Source of the DNA: a virus
Reading direction: 5' to 3' (one strand)
Length of the DNA: 32,360 nucleotides
Virus record (IMG/VR): IMGVR_UViG_3300043424_000433
Span: 1-32,360 of that record
Shown: one piece after another, positions 22,758 through 30,632 of the stretch
How positions within the stretch are numbered: position 1 is the first letter of the stretch
How the letters are laid out: every line of letters begins with the position of its first letter
Position numbers and translations under genes: made by a program
Notes under the pieces: generated by a model
What the model was told of the DNA's origin: nothing
The model's database searches: none
The model's input: the letters and a program-made list of their open reading frames with translations, nothing else

Positions 22758-23474
22758 TTAAATTTCCAATTTATTGTAAACAAATTCACTTACTTTCAAC
22801 CATCTGATATTATCAGACAAATTAAATTCTTCAACATTTGCTGATACATGATTGTAACCTAAGTGTAATAGATTTCTTATTTTGAATAACAATTCATGGT
22901 TTTGTATAAAATCAGAATCATTATCACTTGGTTTATTATCGGTGTGGTATAATGCGTAAAACAATCCATCATAATTTCTTTTCCATTCGTAACCGTGTAA
23001 TCGCAATCTCTCTCTTGTATCATCATCTTCTTTGCCCCAACCTTTATAGTATGGATTAAGACCACCAATCTTTTCAAACAAATTCTTATGTATAACAAAT
23101 ACACCACCGGAATGATCACCAACAGTCATGTGAAAATTTCTATAACCAAATGGTATATCGTTTATACTTCTTTCAAAATCATTATCATCTAAGAATTTAA
23201 CTTTACCAACTGGATACAACGGCGTATCTTCACTCGTTTCATATGAAATGTTAGAAACTGGATAATAATCAACATCGTGAAAAATTAAAAGTTCTCCATT
23301 AGACTGTTTAGCGGCGATGTTATACAATGAATTTTTTTGAAACTTTTCGTTGTTGTTCTGTTCTACAACAATTATTTCATAGGATTCATTTTCAAAAATC
23401 TCTTGCAATCTTGGTAGAAGTTTTTTAAGATGTTCTTCTCTATCCCTATATGATATTATTACAGAGTATTTCAT
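22758..23474 (-). CDS. GT7-like (beta-1,4-galactosyltransferase type) glycosyltransferase
   Basis: A 238-residue GT-A protein. It begins MKYSVIISYRDREEHLKKLL, then NSLYNIAAKQSNG and FHDVDYYP (D67-V-D69, the metal-binding DxD). The acceptor side is GGVFVIHKNLFEKIGGLNPY, then YKGWGKEDDDTRERL and LFYALYHTDN. This order (DVDxxP, GGV, N-G-L/F-P-N-x-Y-x-G-W-G-x-E-D-D-D, late His) is that of animal beta-1,4-galactosyltransferases and bacterial relatives (Glyco_transf_7C). The donor may be UDP-Gal or another sugar. The start at 23474 is 1 nt after the preceding stop (TAAaATG). Confidence 0.85.
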   Translation of the reverse strand: MKYSVIISYRDREEHLKKLLPRLQEIFENESYEIIVVEQNNNEKFQKNSLYNIAAKQSNGELLIFHDVDYYPVSNISYETSEDTPLYPVGKVKFLDDNDFERSINDIPFGYRNFHMTVGDHSGGVFVIHKNLFEKIGGLNPYYKGWGKEDDDTRERLRLHGYEWKRNYDGLFYALYHTDNKPSDNDSDFIQNHELLFKIRNLLHLGYNHVSANVEEFNLSDNIRWLKVSEFVYNKLEI

Positions 23475-23475
23475 T

Positions 23476-24333
23476 TTAACCATTAAACCTTGAATCAATC
23501 TGTGATTTCAAATTGTTTACTCTATCGTATTGATGTACGATTGCGTATGGAGTTGATGAATTTTTTGGATAAAGTATACCGTCTCTGTAATCAACATGGT
23601 TGTCCAGTTCATTTATTATTGCACCAATTTGAAGTGCCCATGAATCTTTGTAATCAACCCATTGTGATTTATCTTTTAATAGAGTGTTTGTTAATATATT
23701 AAATGAAGGTTGGTCAGCATGGCCTGTGTTATTTGACATTAGATAAAGTATCAAACACAAATCTCTAGCAATGTTACCTTTGCATGCAAAAGTACCAACA
23801 TTACACGCAAACTTTTCTTTCAAAAGATATTCATAGACATATGGACCGTAATTGGATAGAAGATTGTTTCTGTTCCACGATTCGTTCTCATAAGTAACTG
23901 CCTCGGATGGAACAACAATATCGACTTTCATTTCAGAGTCCAACCATTCAGACGGATTGGTTTGAAAGTAAACGTCTCTACCGTCTGTGAAAATTACACG
24001 ATTGTATTCCTTATCCAATCCAGTTTCAGTGAAATACTGCCATAAATGAAATAGTCTAACATTATGTATCAGTTTATTTGCATTAGATGGATTCACTTCT
24101 CCAGAGTGCCATATAAAGTTATTTTCTATTTCACCACGATATGTATTATTCGGTGTCAGTACAGTTACGCCAAGTTCTCTCAATTTATCTAAGTAAGAAT
24201 GATTGTCCTCAAAGTTGTATGCAATAACTAATACATCTCCTGTATATGAGGTTTGTTTTAGAGAACTAATCCAATTATTTATATCATTCCAAATATAATT
24301 TTTACTTATAGTAGTTACTATCAAATCTTTCAT
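23476..24333 (-). CDS. Probable GT-A glycosyltransferase with DxxD motif (285 aa)
   Basis: The protein reads as a GT-A enzyme of the kind with MKDLIVTTISKNYIWNDINN at the N-terminus, GDVLVIAYNFED, and a metal-site-like RVIFTDGRDVYFQTNPSEWL near residue 112 (D-G-R-D-V-x-F-Q, as in fucosyl/galactosyl hydrolase-like and DUF616-like transferases). Later NVGTFACKG and HADQPSFNIL match the G-x-x-x-G and D-Q-x-x-x-N blocks of such enzymes, and AIVHQYDR closes the domain. The substrate is unknown. It starts 8 nt after the preceding stop with a poor ribosome-binding site (GGG). Confidence 0.75.
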   Translation of the reverse strand: MKDLIVTTISKNYIWNDINNWISSLKQTSYTGDVLVIAYNFEDNHSYLDKLRELGVTVLTPNNTYRGEIENNFIWHSGEVNPSNANKLIHNVRLFHLWQYFTETGLDKEYNRVIFTDGRDVYFQTNPSEWLDSEMKVDIVVPSEAVTYENESWNRNNLLSNYGPYVYEYLLKEKFACNVGTFACKGNIARDLCLILYLMSNNTGHADQPSFNILTNTLLKDKSQWVDYKDSWALQIGAIINELDNHVDYRDGILYPKNSSTPYAIVHQYDRVNNLKSQIDSRFNG

Positions 24334-24341
24334 AAATTACA

Positions 24342-24968
24342 TTAACCCATATTTTGATAAAATAAATTCTGTGATTCTTGTTTTTGAATAGACTTCATGT
24401 GATACAAACAATATGCCTCGTCATCAGGAAAGAATGTATATGTTTCAAATCCAGTTATTCTTTCATGTACTTTATTTTCCCAAACAATAGAATCAGTGTT
24501 TTTGTAAATTCGAGTTTGATAGTCTGGCCAATTAACTCTTTCTTGTTCATCAAAATTCCAACCCCATCTTGTTATGTGATCAGGTGTTATATTGAAAACA
24601 GTATTCCATCTTGGAACTAAGAACATATCTATATCTGTATTGGATTCCAATATAGTTTTAAGATTGGATAATAGAAACTGTGAGGGAACTTCATCTGCAT
24701 CTATATTGAATATCCATTCTTTTGAACAGTATTTTTTAAGATTGTTTTTGAATCTCGAAAAATCTTTGTCTAATGGAAACTCTATCACAATTAAATTCTT
24801 TATGGATTCCAAATATCTATAAATGACTTCTCTAACTTCTTCTGTTAATTTCTCACTATCCAACTGTATTACAAGTTCATCATCATCTGTTATATGTTGG
24901 GATAATGTATCAAGAAGAACAGCGAGTTCTTTTTCTTCATTGCAGGCAGTTATTGTGTATGAAATCAT
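24342..24968 (-). CDS. GT2-like glycosyltransferase (208 aa)
   Basis: A short family 2 glycosyltransferase of the WaaE/SunS-like type. MISYTITACNEEKELAVLLD is the typical start, DDELVIQLDSE follows, FSRFKNNLKKYCSKEWIFNI precedes DADEVPSQFLL, the D-x-D-E metal site near residue 93. WPDYQTRIYKN and VWENKVHERITG match the family's acceptor-side block (R-x-x-x-x-x-W-x-x-x-x-H-E). Length is under the usual 250 but the core is complete. GAGG is 7 nt upstream and the ATG overlaps the previous stop. Confidence 0.85.
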   Translation of the reverse strand: MISYTITACNEEKELAVLLDTLSQHITDDDELVIQLDSEKLTEEVREVIYRYLESIKNLIVIEFPLDKDFSRFKNNLKKYCSKEWIFNIDADEVPSQFLLSNLKTILESNTDIDMFLVPRWNTVFNITPDHITRWGWNFDEQERVNWPDYQTRIYKNTDSIVWENKVHERITGFETYTFFPDDEAYCLYHMKSIQKQESQNLFYQNMG

Positions 24969-26284
24969 TTGGATTCCTCTTTTTTAAGTTGAGTTAGTTT
25001 TGGCAATTCTTTTAATTGTGGCAAACTTATTTTCATTTTCTCTGCAAATTTAGGTAGATTATCTTCTAACATAGTTTGAAACTTATCATGCATAGAATCG
25101 AATGACCATTTCTTTTTCATAATATCTATATTCTTTTTTGAAGACATAGTTGCAGTACCATAGTTTGTATAGATTTTATCCATCATCTTAGAAGCATTTT
25201 GGTAATCAACATTAAACCATCTTGAACCAGGATTTATTACACCTTCCCAAATTGCAGATTTATCAACTTCACGGAGTTCACCTTTCAATAGGGTGTTAAA
25301 TTTTTCATCAACAAAATCAATCTGACCACTCCATCCTGAAACAAGAACTGGTTTTCCTGTTGTCATAAATTCTGCAATAGGTCTTCCATACCCCTCACCT
25401 TTTGTGAAAGAAACAAACGCCTTTACTTTCGGATGATTATACAATGCATTCATTTCTTCCTCATTCAAATCACCGTGTAGGATATAAACATTCGGTAAAC
25501 TTTTCTTTTTACTCATATGTCTTATCAGATTAACCTTTTCAACAAGTCTACTTCTATCTGTGATTGAAAATGTTCCAGATGATGTTTTGAGAATAAGTGC
25601 AGGTGGATTTGGTCTATCTGCAAATGTTTCAAAAAAAGTATGAACTAATCCAGATACATCTTTTCTATCTTGACCAAAATCTCCTTTCATCCAATGACCA
25701 ACAAATAAGAATGCAAAACTTTCGTCAATCTTATTCAATTCATCATAAACCAATTCATTATCTTTCTTTTCATTGTTGAAAATATCTGTTCTAACACCTT
25801 CGTGTAATACATGAACAGGAACATTCAATTCTACTTTACCAACAATCTGATTTGTTTGTTTATCTCGTTTTTCATATTGTGTATTATCGAAAACCCATTT
25901 AGCATGATTTGATGGGACGATAATCATATTCATTCTATTACATCCCTCTATAAACTCACCGGAGCATATATCGGTTTCAATGCCAGCAGTTATTCCTATA
26001 TTAAACTTACCAACTGGTTGAAACTCATTTGGTATTGTACATTGCATCCAAATATCCGGTTGGGATTGTAGTGGTGCAGGATTCAATAAATCCAATATCA
26101 GTTTATGATCTGGATTGGTTTCATCCAAAGCATTCATTGGGGTATGTCCCCAATTTATAGGAATGATAGTTATTCTAAACTTATCCATTTTTATCAGAGA
26201 CAATACTAAATCTCTAGCATGAGATCCATATCCACTAACGGTAGTAACCGGTCCACAAAAAACTAATTCTGGTTTGTAACTCAT
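24965..26284 (-). CDS. GT4-type glycosyltransferase (439 aa)
   Basis: A GT-B glycosyltransferase. The N-terminal domain begins MSYKPELVFCGPVTTVSGYG with a glycine-rich acceptor loop, and contains IGITAGIETDICSGEFIEGC and IIVPSNHAKWVF. The donor domain starts around FAFLFVGHWMKG and includes VYILHGDLNEEEMNALYNHP, then FTKGEGYGRPIAEFMTTGKP (the E-x7-E motif, E-G-Y-G-R-P-I-A-E) and VLVSGWSGQIDFV. Donor unknown. GAGGATAAA precedes the ATG. Distantly similar in layout to the neighbour at 26292-27716, and duplication with divergence is possible. Confidence 0.88.
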   Translation of the reverse strand: MSYKPELVFCGPVTTVSGYGSHARDLVLSLIKMDKFRITIIPINWGHTPMNALDETNPDHKLILDLLNPAPLQSQPDIWMQCTIPNEFQPVGKFNIGITAGIETDICSGEFIEGCNRMNMIIVPSNHAKWVFDNTQYEKRDKQTNQIVGKVELNVPVHVLHEGVRTDIFNNEKKDNELVYDELNKIDESFAFLFVGHWMKGDFGQDRKDVSGLVHTFFETFADRPNPPALILKTSSGTFSITDRSRLVEKVNLIRHMSKKKSLPNVYILHGDLNEEEMNALYNHPKVKAFVSFTKGEGYGRPIAEFMTTGKPVLVSGWSGQIDFVDEKFNTLLKGELREVDKSAIWEGVINPGSRWFNVDYQNASKMMDKIYTNYGTATMSSKKNIDIMKKKWSFDSMHDKFQTMLEDNLPKFAEKMKISLPQLKELPKLTQLKKEESK

Positions 26285-26291
26285 TTTATCC

Positions 26292-27716
26292 TCACGCTAA
26301 ATGTAATTCAAATCTTTTTCTTTTAGTAAAATTATCAAATGTACTGTTTATACTCTCGATAATTCTTTCTGACATATTATCTCTATTCATACCAACCTTT
26401 TCATCTAAAATATACTCACGACCATTCAGACCAGCATACTTTCTATCATCCTTAGATGTTAGATACCACTCATACAATGCCTGCCCAATATCTCTGAAAT
26501 CTGCACGGTCATCAAAAATATACGGAGTTGGTACTGAACCTTGTAGTGATATATTTGAAGGCCAAACTGGTTTAACCCAATCACCATGACTCAAATTACC
26601 CCAAACATCTTTTCTATGTAAGGTGTGAATTTTAATGTAATCTTCTGCCGTAAAATAATCATTTGTTTCTGGATTGATGAATCCACATTGATCCTGTAAT
26701 CCACCTGTTACATTAACAACAATGGGTGTTCCGGCTGCAAGTGCCTCGGCAGTACCTAATCCGAATCCCTCGTTTGATGCCATATTCAGAACAACATCTG
26801 CACAATTATAGAAAACATTTAACCGTTCTGCAGGAATTACTTTATCATCAAACAATACCGTGTATTCTGTACACAGTTCACCTATAAGAGCAAGCAAATC
26901 TGTTCCATTTGGATCTATTGGTTGAGTGTGCATAAACAGAAGACAATCATTTGCCGCATTACCGCCATTTTTATCAACCAACTGGCAAAAATGTTTATAT
27001 GCAAGTACAACATCGCCTGGATGTTTTCTATGTATGTTTCTATTATTCCACATTACAACAAATTTATTTGGGTTATCACCTTTCAATTTTGTTGATTCAA
27101 ATTTTAATGCTTCAAAGTGTTTATGGTTTTCATCGATTGGTTGGAATATGTTTGTATCAATACCATGAGGAACATATGTCAGTATATGTTTAGACATATC
27201 TTCACCAAACTTTTTTAGAATCCTATTATTCAAACCATACGTTTGTTTTGAAATTGCCATCAATAAATCACAACTTGAATATGCCTCTTTATTCCACATA
27301 GGATCAGTTGGGGTATCTCCAACTAAACCTGCACCATCCCATATATTCAAATACATGAGTGGCATCTTTTGACGAATTTCATGTTCCATATCATACAACC
27401 ATCCCCAAAATCTTGGATCAGTAAAGTGTAAGATAGCATCTGGTTTTTCTTCTTCAATAAGTCTACGAAGAAGAAACGGATCACCGTACCCATCATTGCA
27501 ATATATCCGTACAGATGCATCCTGAATACCATGATTATTTCTTAAATCTTCTGATAGGTCTAATACCTTACCCTTATCAGGATGATTTATAGCGGCACCA
27601 ACTTGAACCCAATCAAATTCTCTCGCCGTTCCAATTACCATATCACGTGATACAGTTGCAATACCAGATGTTAAACGCATATCATCCGATAGTAGTAGTA
27701 TCTTTTTCTTTGCCAT
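26292..27716 (-). CDS. GT4-type glycosyltransferase (474 aa)
   Basis: A GT-B glycosyltransferase. It begins MAKKKILLLSDDMRLTSGIA with the G-I acceptor loop. YLNIWDGAGLVGD, LMAISKQTYGL and LTYVPHGIDTNIFQP (the P-H-G-I-D block at the start of the donor domain) follow. VVMWNNRNIHRKHPGDVVLA is the R/K-containing phosphate region, and SNEGFGLGTAEALAAGTPIV the E-x7-E motif near residue 320. The C-terminus has YEWYLTSKDDRKYAGLNGRE typical of GT4. AAAGG lies 6 nt before the ATG. Substrates cannot be read from sequence. Confidence 0.9.
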   Translation of the reverse strand: MAKKKILLLSDDMRLTSGIATVSRDMVIGTAREFDWVQVGAAINHPDKGKVLDLSEDLRNNHGIQDASVRIYCNDGYGDPFLLRRLIEEEKPDAILHFTDPRFWGWLYDMEHEIRQKMPLMYLNIWDGAGLVGDTPTDPMWNKEAYSSCDLLMAISKQTYGLNNRILKKFGEDMSKHILTYVPHGIDTNIFQPIDENHKHFEALKFESTKLKGDNPNKFVVMWNNRNIHRKHPGDVVLAYKHFCQLVDKNGGNAANDCLLFMHTQPIDPNGTDLLALIGELCTEYTVLFDDKVIPAERLNVFYNCADVVLNMASNEGFGLGTAEALAAGTPIVVNVTGGLQDQCGFINPETNDYFTAEDYIKIHTLHRKDVWGNLSHGDWVKPVWPSNISLQGSVPTPYIFDDRADFRDIGQALYEWYLTSKDDRKYAGLNGREYILDEKVGMNRDNMSERIIESINSTFDNFTKRKRFELHLA

Positions 27717-27725
27717 GTGAAACCT

Positions 27726-29111
27726 TTATATGTTAAAAAACTTTTGTGTTGTAGTTGATGAAACACCGTTCATGTTAATAAGCATTTTACGGTATGGTTT
27801 GAATTTGTAACCCATCTGTTCAAATGAAGAATTAAACCAATCTTCTGAGTAATCATCTTTATTCCTTTTACCGTTTGAAACTATTGTCTGCATATCACTA
27901 ACAAAGTTATCAAGTTTATTCATATCTCTTGTTAATCGTATCAATCTCAATCTTCGTCTGTTATATTCTTCTTCGTCTTGTTCTAATCTTTGAATCTCTA
28001 ATATAAGACTTTTTAATGAATTTTCCAAATCATTTATATCATAAGATAAAACTAATTCAGGAAATTCCGTTCCCTTAAACAAATCAATATATGTTTTATC
28101 ATAGATTGGAATAGTCATCAAGTTTTTTTCTATTTGAGCATATTCAAATCTTGGTGTAATAAACATTCCAAAGAAGGGCACTTTTGTATTTGTTGTTGAT
28201 ATACTGAATCTACAACCGGTTAAAAAGTCCATCATACTTTCCATAGTGTATGTTCCAGCAAGTATCATGGGTTTATGGTTATCGAAAACTTTGAATACGG
28301 TTGGATCCAAATCATAGTCTGGTAGGAATGTATCATTAAAAGTTTTACGAGAAACATTCGCGTGTTCTGCTAATATCTTTACATGATTGAAATAATTTTC
28401 AGGAGAATATGTGTTTCCAATATGAACCAATTTCTTACCAGACAAGTCTCTAAGTCCCATCTTATTCATCGTTTCTACTATTGGTTTGAAGTTCCCATGA
28501 CCTTTGAATTTTGCATAGTAAGCACATTCTGAAATGTATGGTAATTCTTTTTTATCCAACCATGACTTTTCAATCCACTTGTCATAAATACTCATGTCAA
28601 TATAACCACCGACTTGAAAAGTATAGTTAGAAGTTCCTCTCATTCCAATATATTCTTTTAACGCATCTACAAAGAATGGTGTGTATGTCAAATAATAATC
28701 ACTATACTTTATGAATGCCGGAACACAGATAGTATTGAAATGCATGCCCTCATACGGATATATCTCGTGGTCAAAGAATGCAGTTATAGTATTCAACTTA
28801 CAATACATCTTTGCCAATTCTATCAGTCTTTCTCTATGTTCTGGTTTTCTTTTTTGAATACCGTCAACATCGTAAATAAATTTGTTGAGGTTCAAAACAA
28901 CAATATCATAGTCTTCCAACTTATCTTTCAATTCAGTTATTTCCATTTCGGAAATATCTATACAGTTCTGATATTCAGATTTGAAATTGTTTGTTTCACT
29001 TGGGTTAAAATAGAAAGTATCAACACTATCAAGTGATGATATATTTTTAGTGAATGTATGTATGCCCCTATAAACTGAAAGGTCAATGATTGCTAATTGA
29101 GCTATTTTCAC
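27726..29111 (-). CDS. Large GT-B-like protein, possibly T4 AGT-like (461 aa)
   Basis: The start is a GTG at 29111 (AGGTG just upstream) that overlaps the stop of the 50-residue gene as GTGA. The N-terminal domain begins MKIAQLAIIDLSVYRGIHTF and includes DYDIVVLNLN and ITAFFDHEIYPYEG. A second domain begins around AYYAKFKGHGNFKPIVETM, has KLVHIGNTYSPENYFNH, and later AGTYTMESMMDFLTGCRFSI then FGMFITPRFEYAQIEKNLMT. This order (a lysine-containing W/F-K-G-x-x loop, a strand, an E-x-x-x-x-x-G-C/F segment, R-x-E-Y-x-x-x-E) recalls the phage DNA alpha-glucosyltransferase (T4 a-gt, GT72), but similarity is faint. The C-terminus is a long charged helix. A GT-B role fits the operon; DNA modification is only a possibility. 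Confidence 0.6.
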   Translation of the reverse strand: MKIAQLAIIDLSVYRGIHTFTKNISSLDSVDTFYFNPSETNNFKSEYQNCIDISEMEITELKDKLEDYDIVVLNLNKFIYDVDGIQKRKPEHRERLIELAKMYCKLNTITAFFDHEIYPYEGMHFNTICVPAFIKYSDYYLTYTPFFVDALKEYIGMRGTSNYTFQVGGYIDMSIYDKWIEKSWLDKKELPYISECAYYAKFKGHGNFKPIVETMNKMGLRDLSGKKLVHIGNTYSPENYFNHVKILAEHANVSRKTFNDTFLPDYDLDPTVFKVFDNHKPMILAGTYTMESMMDFLTGCRFSISTTNTKVPFFGMFITPRFEYAQIEKNLMTIPIYDKTYIDLFKGTEFPELVLSYDINDLENSLKSLILEIQRLEQDEEEYNRRRLRLIRLTRDMNKLDNFVSDMQTIVSNGKRNKDDYSEDWFNSSFEQMGYKFKPYRKMLINMNGVSSTTTQKFFNI

Positions 29112-29260
29112 GAAACACCTAAACTTCCGGTTAAATGATTAAGAATTAGTTTTTCTACCAACCCACTCAACTTATACCCATTATCATGGCAATAATTTAT
29201 CAATTCTTCTTTGAGTTGATTTCGTATTTGAATACTGGAGTATTTTGATTTTGCATCCAC
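29108..29260 (-). CDS. Ribbon-helix-helix-like small protein (50 aa)
   Basis: A short frame not covered by longer ORFs: GTG start at 29260-29258 (AGAG about 7 nt upstream) to TGA at 29110-29108. The product starts MDAKSKYSSIQIRNQLKEEL, continues INYCHDNGYKLSGLVEKLIL and ends NHLTGSLGVS. The strand S-I-Q-I-R followed by two helices joined at N-G-Y-K-L-S-G is the ribbon-helix-helix layout of Arc/MetJ/CopG-type DNA-binding proteins. Its stop overlaps the GTG start of the glycosyltransferase as GTGA, showing translational coupling and supporting both starts. It is the first gene of the glycan operon, with two perfect inverted repeats 24-60 nt upstream. An autoregulator of the operon is inferred. 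Confidence 0.7.
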   Translation of the reverse strand: MDAKSKYSSIQIRNQLKEELINYCHDNGYKLSGLVEKLILNHLTGSLGVS

Positions 29261-29284
29261 AAGATTCTCTAATGATTAAACATA

Positions 29285-29319
29285 TACATATAAGTATGTA
29301 GTAATGTTAGAAAACATTA
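29285..29319. promoter_or_regulatory. Two inverted repeats, candidate operators of the glycan operon
   Basis: Two perfect inverted repeats lie head to tail: TACATA-taag-TATGTA at 29285-29300 and TAATGTT-agaa-AACATTA at 29302-29319, each with a 4-nt spacer. They sit in the 78-nt gap between the nuclease stop (29339) and the RHH-like start (29260). Neither is followed by a T tract on the minus strand, so a terminator is unlikely. No convincing promoter box is visible beside them, though TATATGTTT overlaps on the minus strand. Confidence 0.5.
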
Positions 29320-29338
29320 GAAAATAGTAGATTTATTT

Positions 29339-30250
29339 TTAGAATGGTAAAGTATTTCTTTTTTCTTTCGGACAGAGTTCTTCATTTTTATTGAACTCAC
29401 AGTATTTACAATTTGAATAATCACGACCTGCCTCTGGAGTTTGTATAACATCCAAACGATATTCACCTTCTTCTGTAAAGTTTGTTGTGATAAACTCTGC
29501 AATTTCTTTTTTGATATTGTTCTGTGAAACTTTGCCGTTGGATGGTTCAAATCTTTGAACTCTTTGTTTCATCGCCTCATACTCAGCATTTTCCATTATT
29601 TTACGGCGAAGAATTAAATACTCGATATGTATTTGTTCTGGACTAACATCATATTGTTTTGCATAATATGTCTTGTAAAGTATCAACTGTGAGGTTTTTA
29701 CTTTATCAGTCTTTGCATATTTATTCCAACCATTCGTGCTGGTTTTGAAATCGTATATGTATATGTCTCCCGTTTTGGTATTTTTAATTACCAAATCAAG
29801 AAAACCAACTAACTTTACTGTTGGGTGTGTTTCAAGTGGAACTATGTTTATTGGAACTTCTATACCGACTAATTCATAATCTTTCTTTTGGAAAAAGTCT
29901 GCACGATGTGCCTTAAACCATTGTAGAATTTGAACACCATCGGAATAGTATTCTTTCAACTCTTTATCATTTGAGAAGTGAATACCCTTCGATTCTTCGA
30001 GAAGTTTTTTATATTCACTACGAATGCCCGTGTGTAACATTTCATCGAGGTCAAGTTTATTTGCCTCAACGATTGATTTCTCATAAATGTTTTTTACATA
30101 TTCTTGCAATACTTCATGCATCACTGTTCCGAAAAGAGCAGCAGTTGATGGTTGATAAGTATAATGTTTATCTATGTAATTCAGTTTCCATCTATGAGGA
30201 CAGACTTTCCACATTTGATATTGTGAGAAAGATACTTTTCGGTTGGCCAT
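29339..30250 (-). CDS. PD-(D/E)XK nuclease of the RecB/Cas4 type with Fe-S cysteines
   Basis: A 303-residue nuclease of the PDDEXK_1/RecB superfamily. VSFSQYQMWKVCPHRW is the N-terminal motif with C17. ALFGTVMHEVLQEYVKN supplies the conserved G-x-x-x-H. VGFLDLVIKN and IYIYDFKTSTNGW provide the catalytic Asp and the D-F-K lysine, and KTSQLILYKTYYAKQY the Q-x-x-x-Y motif. The C-terminal NCKYCEFNKNEELC gives three cysteines (C-x2-C-x8-C) which, with C17, form the 4-cysteine iron-sulphur set of AddB/Cas4 nucleases. The role is probably DNA end processing, recombination or replication, given the clamp-loader genes next door. No CRISPR repeats are near, so a Cas4 adaptation role is not indicated. 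The start overlaps the preceding stop by 1 nt (TAATG). Confidence 0.9.
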   Translation of the reverse strand: MANRKVSFSQYQMWKVCPHRWKLNYIDKHYTYQPSTAALFGTVMHEVLQEYVKNIYEKSIVEANKLDLDEMLHTGIRSEYKKLLEESKGIHFSNDKELKEYYSDGVQILQWFKAHRADFFQKKDYELVGIEVPINIVPLETHPTVKLVGFLDLVIKNTKTGDIYIYDFKTSTNGWNKYAKTDKVKTSQLILYKTYYAKQYDVSPEQIHIEYLILRRKIMENAEYEAMKQRVQRFEPSNGKVSQNNIKKEIAEFITTNFTEEGEYRLDVIQTPEAGRDYSNCKYCEFNKNEELCPKEKRNTLPF

Positions 30251-30621
30251 TATTTACCCCACTTGCCTGACTGAACAAGTTGTGCGATAATACCATATAC
30301 TGAAATATCTTTGAATGTGTCATCAAGACTTTCACCAACTGCATCTTTTGAACCAAACATAATCATTTGTTTGTAACGATTTATTTTATCATTCAATCTG
30401 AAAAACAAACCTTGTAGGGAGAGTTTACGGTCTTCTTCTCTTTCAAGTGTACTACCCATTGATATATTATCAGGTCCGTAATTACTTTGTTTTGCACAAA
30501 ACAATTCATATTGAGCAAGTTGAATACGCTTAAATTCTGCAGTCATAATGGGAAATTTATTTTCCATTTCAACCACAACATCACTTTGTTTTATTCCCAA
30601 ATCTCTTTCTGTTATTGCCAT
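30250..30621 (-). CDS. DUF1599 (nucleotide modification associated domain 1) protein
   Basis: A 123-residue protein matching the pattern of the DUF1599/Nmad1 family: FKRIQLAQYELFCAKQSNYG, PDNISMGS, EEDRKLSLQGLFFRLNDKIN and ESLDDTFKDISVYGIIAQ. The helical E/D-rich pattern recalls all-alpha NTP pyrophosphohydrolases. The family name comes from its association with phage DNA-base modification genes; its reaction is not established. The start at 30621 has GAGGAA 8 nt upstream. It lies between the nuclease and the clamp-loader genes, consistent with a nucleotide-metabolism or replication role. Confidence 0.82.
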   Translation of the reverse strand: MAITERDLGIKQSDVVVEMENKFPIMTAEFKRIQLAQYELFCAKQSNYGPDNISMGSTLEREEDRKLSLQGLFFRLNDKINRYKQMIMFGSKDAVGESLDDTFKDISVYGIIAQLVQSGKWGK

Positions 30622-30632
30622 TTTAGTATTCC

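Noticed and set aside
29339-30250. Cas4 of a phage CRISPR system
   Set aside because: No repeat array or other cas gene is present; the context is replication genes.
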